From: Trichomonas vaginalis G3
Taxonomy: Eukaryota; Parabasalia; Trichomonadida; Trichomonadidae
DNA: 64,000 nt
Direction of reading: 5' to 3'
Assembly: GCF_026262505.1 (NCBI RefSeq)
Contig: NC_067207.1
Location: forward strand, 20,986,082 to 21,050,081
This document shows positions 59,700-64,000 of this stretch, piece after piece (the first letter of the stretch is position 1; every line of letters starts with the position of its first letter). Position numbers and translations under genes: made by a program. The notes under the pieces are model-generated. The model was not told where the DNA came from, made no database searches, and saw only the letters and a program-made list of their open reading frames with translations.

Positions 59700-59713
59700 G
59701 GTGAGATCTCACC
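59700..59713. promoter_or_regulatory. GGTGAGATCTCACC palindrome, copy D
   Basis: Located between convergent gene ends, with the same orientation as copy C (AGGTGAAAAAA to the left, CTCTTCACCAAAAATAT to the right). Confidence 0.85.
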
Positions 59714-59738
59714 TCTTCACCAAAAATATATTTTTTAC

Positions 59739-60212
59739 TTAAATAGCTTCAGGGTCTATTTCTTCAACCATTTCACTTCCTTCGTCAATGTCAATAGAAG
59801 CTTCTTCAACCTTTGGTAAGAATTTCTGTATAACATCTTTGTTCGTTATTGTCTTCAGAGATGAAGGATAATATTTCACAGATGTTTCACCCTTCTTATA
59901 TTCTTTCTGTTCGGAAAGATTTAAAACAATATTGAAGAAGTCAATATTAGAGTTCTTTATAACAGTATAATGAGTATCTTTGACATTCACGAAGAAACTC
60001 TTTTGTTTCAAAACTACTGCTAACTCTTGTGAAGTATAACGTTTGCGGTCAATGACGATAGCTAATGGTCTGACATACTGACCAAACTTAGATTCTTTCA
60101 CAAACTTCTTGTTAAAGATAACATTAACATTTGAAGCATTATTGAACTCATTCTTGATGGCAGTAGCGAGAGCATTGTATGAAAAGAACTTGCAATCTTG
60201 CATGTGTTTCAT
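59739..60212 (-). CDS. 157-residue protein of element 2
   Basis: Starts MKHMQDCKFFSYNALATAIK and has a mixed alpha/beta fold with a Glu-rich tail. No family recognised. It is divergent from the polymerase gene (88 bp apart). The frame looks whole. Confidence 0.5.
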   Translation of the reverse strand: MKHMQDCKFFSYNALATAIKNEFNNASNVNVIFNKKFVKESKFGQYVRPLAIVIDRKRYTSQELAVVLKQKSFFVNVKDTHYTVIKNSNIDFFNIVLNLSEQKEYKKGETSVKYYPSSLKTITNKDVIQKFLPKVEEASIDIDEGSEMVEEIDPEAI

Positions 60213-60300
60213 TAAAATAAAAATATTAAATTATTTTGAAAAATAACTTAAAAAATCTAATCTAATTTTTTCAAAAAATATTTTTTATTTCCTACTAAAG

Positions 60301-63300
60301 ATGTATCGGAAGTTGTCTAAGTTAGAACACTCGGAAATAAAACAACTTCTTACAGAAGCTAATATAGATGTTGCAAAGCATTACGCAACAAACAAAAAGG
60401 CACTCGCTGACTTCATTAAAGACTATAATGGTGCAATAAGTTATGATAGAATTCATGAGTTCATAAAGCCGCAACGCGGCGAGGACGAAGTCCATGCAAG
60501 AGCATTTCCTTTAAATGACGTTGCTATTGACTTATATCATAGACGTTCAGTACCTCATGAAGTAAGAAGAGAAATGTTTGACATAACAAATGCAAACGTT
60601 GGTGAAACAAGAAGAAGAGACGACACACTGAAACAACAGAAAAGTGCTATAGAACAAGTTCGCAAAGCTAACGATGTCATTCGTTCCATTGACGACAAAC
60701 CAAAAGAAGGTGAGAGATGGTTAAAGAAAGATGAAGAGAATAGGAAGAGAAATGTGAAGTCAGGCAATAGACTCATTGACTTTAACATCGAAGCTTTAGA
60801 TGAACCAAACAGAGACTACTTACACAAACATTTCGGTAAGGTTTTCATGAGACTCTTAGAGAAAATTAAAATAAACTCACAACAGAGATGGATGGTATGT
60901 TATAAACTTGGTGGAAAGTATGAATGTTCTACGTTAAACCTCAATAATATTGGAACATTACTACATCAGCTCTTGAAGGAGAACTTTATATCAGAGATAG
61001 AAGCAAATGCTGCAGGTATTGTTGAAATGCACTATGACTTCTTCTTGACAAACATAAAGAATCTTACTGAAATAAAGATGTATGATTTAACAGAATATGA
61101 AGGCTTAACGATGTCAGATGTAAAGAAAGGCAAACCAAAAAAGAGACCATATATAGATGAAAGCACACTGACAAATGACCAGAAAGCCATTTTGGAAGCT
61201 CTTAAGCAAACAGGAAACCCAGCACTTATAGAAAGCTTTTGGAAAGATAATGGTGAAAAGAAGTTTTATAAGAAGAGAAGCGGTCAGTTCTGGAAGTATC
61301 TTTGCACATTACCTATAAATCTTGAGCGCTACCAAATCTTCAATGAACTGAACAAAAGAACTGCAACACTTATGACAGAAGACAATTGTTTCGTTTATGC
61401 TTGCATTCAGGCTGGAGTAAATGAAGAAACTATTGACCACATGAGAGAAGTCATTCGTGTTAGAGACTTTCCTCAAAGTAAAGTACAAGAAATTTCTGAC
61501 ACAACAGGTATAGCATTTAATGTTACCATTGGTTATTTCAATGACTCAAGACATAATGAAATAAAGAGATATATACCAAAAGAATGTGAAACTGTTAGAA
61601 CTATTGACTTACTTCTTGTTGAAGACCACTACATGCTAAACGAAAGATTACCAATGACAACATATTTCATTCGCAACTATATAGAAATTCTCAAAGCTTG
61701 TGGTGGAATGAACATTGAGAAACAGATGAAGATTTATACAAAGAGAGAAGATAAATATGTAGTTCGTTATGATAGAACAACACCGTTATGGGATGTTATG
61801 AAAACATTGTGGGAGTGCAAATATTTCGAACCTATTTCTTATGGAGAACTTTTCACATATACTACTGACTTATATAAACAGAACCTTGCACCATTTAAAG
61901 ATTTGACATATGCTCCAAAGTATTGTGTACAACTGAAGAAGAAAGCCGAGTCAAAAGAAGTAAATAAAAATAAGTGCAAGTTCATTCCTGAGCACGTTTT
62001 CTTTGCTGGCTTTGAGTGCAGTACCGATGGCTTTCATAAAGCTTTTAACATATGTTACGACAGTGAAGATGGTTCAGTGAGTGAAAGCATTTGGGGTCAG
62101 AACTGTGCAACAGAATTTTTGGAGCGACTTCCTGACAAGAGTTTAATATATTTCCATAACCTCAGTTATGATATAAACTTCATCTTAAGACACATGACAG
62201 AAGTGAAAGGAACTCCCATCATTAAAGGTTCACGAACAATGCAAATAACTGGCTTATATAAAGGAAGGGCAATTATTATAAAAGACTCTTACAGTGTTAT
62301 AAATAAGAAGCTTAAACTATTTCCTGCTATGTTTAACTTACAAACAGGACCGAAAGAAGTATTTCCATACACTACTACAGCAGTGTTTTGTTAGCAAATG
62401 ACAACAGAACTGGTGTCATTTCTGAAGCATGTAAGTTTATCCGGGATGCAGATACATTCATGAAAAACATAGATTCCATCAAAGGTTGCAGAATAGATGA
62501 GAACCACTTCGACTTAGAAAAGTATAGCACATTTTATTGCAAACAAGATGTAAGAATTTTAAGAGAAGGTTTTGTTAAGTTCCGCAATGACATATTGAAA
62601 GAATTTGATTTAAACGTTTATGACTACGTTAGTATTTGTTCAATTGCTAACAAATTATTTGAGAACAGAGTGTACTTCCCGAATGGAAATTTATATGACC
62701 TCTCAAATAAACCAAGAGAATTTATTTCACGCTGTATTCAAGGTGGAAGATGTATGTTGTCAGATAACATTAAACAAAAGAGCGAAAAGAAACTCATTGC
62801 TGACTTCGACGCTGTTTCATTATATCCATCAGCTATAGCAAGACTTTATACTTTAGAAGGTATTCCAAAGGTTATGAAGAAAGAAATGTTAAGCACAGAG
62901 TATCTCATGAGACATTTATTCGATGACGACCAAAAGGAACCCATTGGTGAAAAGTTTATGTCTGGCTTCTTTGTTCTCATTAAGATAACAGAGATTGGAA
63001 TACATAGACACTTTCCTTTAATAGTTTGTGACCCTGAACTAAATCCAGAACTTAACGTTCCCAGAAGTTCAAACACTTGCTGTTTAATGTATGTTGACCA
63101 TATAACATTACAAGACCTCATAAAATATCAAGGTGTCAAATGTGAAGTGTTGCAAGGATACTATTACGATGGAAACAGAGATATTAGAATAAGAGATGAA
63201 GTAAAGAAGTTGTTTGAGTTAAGGTTAAAGTATAAGAAAGAAGGAAATCCTTTGCAAGAAAATATAAAGCTCATTCTGAACAGTATTTATGGCAAAACTA

Positions 63301-64000
63301 TTCTATCTCCTATTGAGTCAAAAATAACCATAGTAAATGACAAAGATGCTATAAGATATGCCATCAGAAACTACAACCATATAGTGAAGTTCGAAGGTTT
63401 GGATGGTTCAGATAAAACTATTTTCAAGCTAACGAAAAGTATTTGCAGACACTTTAACTTCTGTCCACTTGGTGTTAACATTCTGTCTATGTCGAAGAGA
63501 ATAATGTGTGAAGTATTCTGTACTGCTGAGGACTTAGGAATGGACATCTTTTATAGCGATACGGACAGTATGCATCTCTACAATGAAGATATCCCTCGTT
63601 TAGCTGAAGAGTTTGAGAAACGTTATGGAAGAGTTCTCATTGGTAAAAACCTTGGTCAATTTCATAGCGACTTTGCAGAAATCACACCTGGAAAACAAAG
63701 TTTAGCATACAAGTCAATATTTTGTGGAAAGAAGACTTACATAGACTTACTCACGAATGATTTAAATGAAGTTGCATTTCACTGCAGAATGAAAGGCGTG
63801 AAGCAAGATGTTATTGCTTTAACCGCTAATGAAATGTTTCCTGACTCTGTTCAGTGTTTCTATGATGAAGATAAAGGTTTAATGGTTCCGCAAGGAACAT
63901 ATGACAAAGACTCTGAGTTCAGTTTAATGAAACTTTACAAAGCACTTTATGACGGTCAAGAGATTGGATTTGACTTATGTAAGTCATGTCAACCTTGCTT
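60301..64000 (+). pseudogene. Protein-primed family B DNA polymerase of element 2, broken, runs off the window
   Basis: A long N-terminal extension (MYRKLSKLEHSEIKQLLTEA), rich in Lys and Glu, comes first. An exonuclease region has IPEHVFFAGFECSTDG and YFHNLSYDINFILRH. Palm motifs are ADFDAVSLYPSAIARL, SIYGKTI and DIFYSDTDSMHLY. These identify the Polinton polymerase of the protein-primed group. The upstream extension includes EDNCFVYACIQAG, a sequence also seen in OTU-like motifs, but I do not call it a domain. Broken, at least one break in the visible part; the C-terminus is outside the window. Confidence 0.85.

Larger units (their letters stand above)
47425..64000. mobile_element. Polinton/Maverick element 2 (fossil, at least 16.6 kb, right end beyond window)
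   Basis: A second Polinton of a different lineage. Genes in order: small end gene, two minus-strand virion-like genes, packaging ATPase, minor genes, penton-like gene, long fibre, integrase, two small genes, KilA-N/GIY-YIG gene, KilA-N gene, small gene, and family B polymerase that leaves the window. A palindrome GGTGAGATCTCACC recurs four times. About a dozen breaks affect the ATPase, fibre, integrase and others; penton-like, KilA-N/GIY-YIG and parts of the polymerase remain open. Left limit is inferred from the change in spacer style and the hairpin at 47433. Being only in part visible, its full state is unknown. Confidence 0.82.

Noticed and set aside
60301-62394. OTU protease domain in the polymerase N-terminal extension
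   Set aside because: Only EDNCFVYACIQAG resembles an OTU motif. No convincing catalytic His region was found.

Overview
The window looks like nuclear DNA of a trichomonad, most likely Trichomonas vaginalis or a close relative such as Tritrichomonas. The DNA is AT-rich, host genes show no introns, and several have the trichomonad initiator TCA(+1)Y(T/A) within about 20 bases of the ATG. Other signs are 33-residue ankyrin repeat genes of the trichomonad type, a BTB plus F5/8-C protein, a large subtilisin, and two Maverick/Polinton elements that fill the right half. The genus is inferred from style, not from a database match.

Positions 1-8500 and 15.7-27.1 kb are host territory. In order these regions hold: a TKL-type kinase (cut by the window edge), a 91-residue protein with a perfect destruction box, the CAF1/POP2 deadenylase, a radial spoke RSPH9-like protein, the CCR4-NOT subunit RCD1/CNOT9, an ankyrin gene with one in-frame stop, ribosomal protein L15, a BTB/discoidin protein, an APC11-like RING-H2 protein, an armadillo-like protein, a secreted subtilisin, a C2-like protein and a BAR-like/SH3 protein. 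Many are paired head to head with short shared upstream regions.

From 8766 to 15680 lies a second ankyrin gene, a tandem paralogue of the first, split by a complete 5,331-bp DDE transposon (9179-14509). The transposon has perfect 30-bp terminal inverted repeats, a 3-bp target duplication (ATT) and an open 459-residue transposase. Inside its left part are three perfect 26-27-bp-arm hairpins in a row (9413-9595). Further right it carries a 102-bp inverted repeat and a degenerate 26-bp minisatellite. I could not assign the hairpin trio to any known structure.

From about 27.5 kb to the end are virus-like fossils. Polinton 1 (about 28.4-47.4 kb) starts at a large imperfect palindrome. It carries a pVI-like gene split by a small 9-bp-TSD MITE, capsid, packaging ATPase and penton-like genes, a long fibre-like gene, a primase/superfamily-3 helicase boxed by inverted GGTCACC arrays, an integrase and a family B DNA polymerase. 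The capsid, ATPase and polymerase genes are broken. The fibre, helicase and integrase genes look whole. Polinton 2 (about 47.4 kb to beyond the window) is of another lineage. It has its own ATPase, penton-like protein, fibre, integrase, KilA-N proteins and polymerase, with a recurring GGTGAGATCTCACC palindrome between genes. The two elements share fibre and structural gene families but little spacer sequence.
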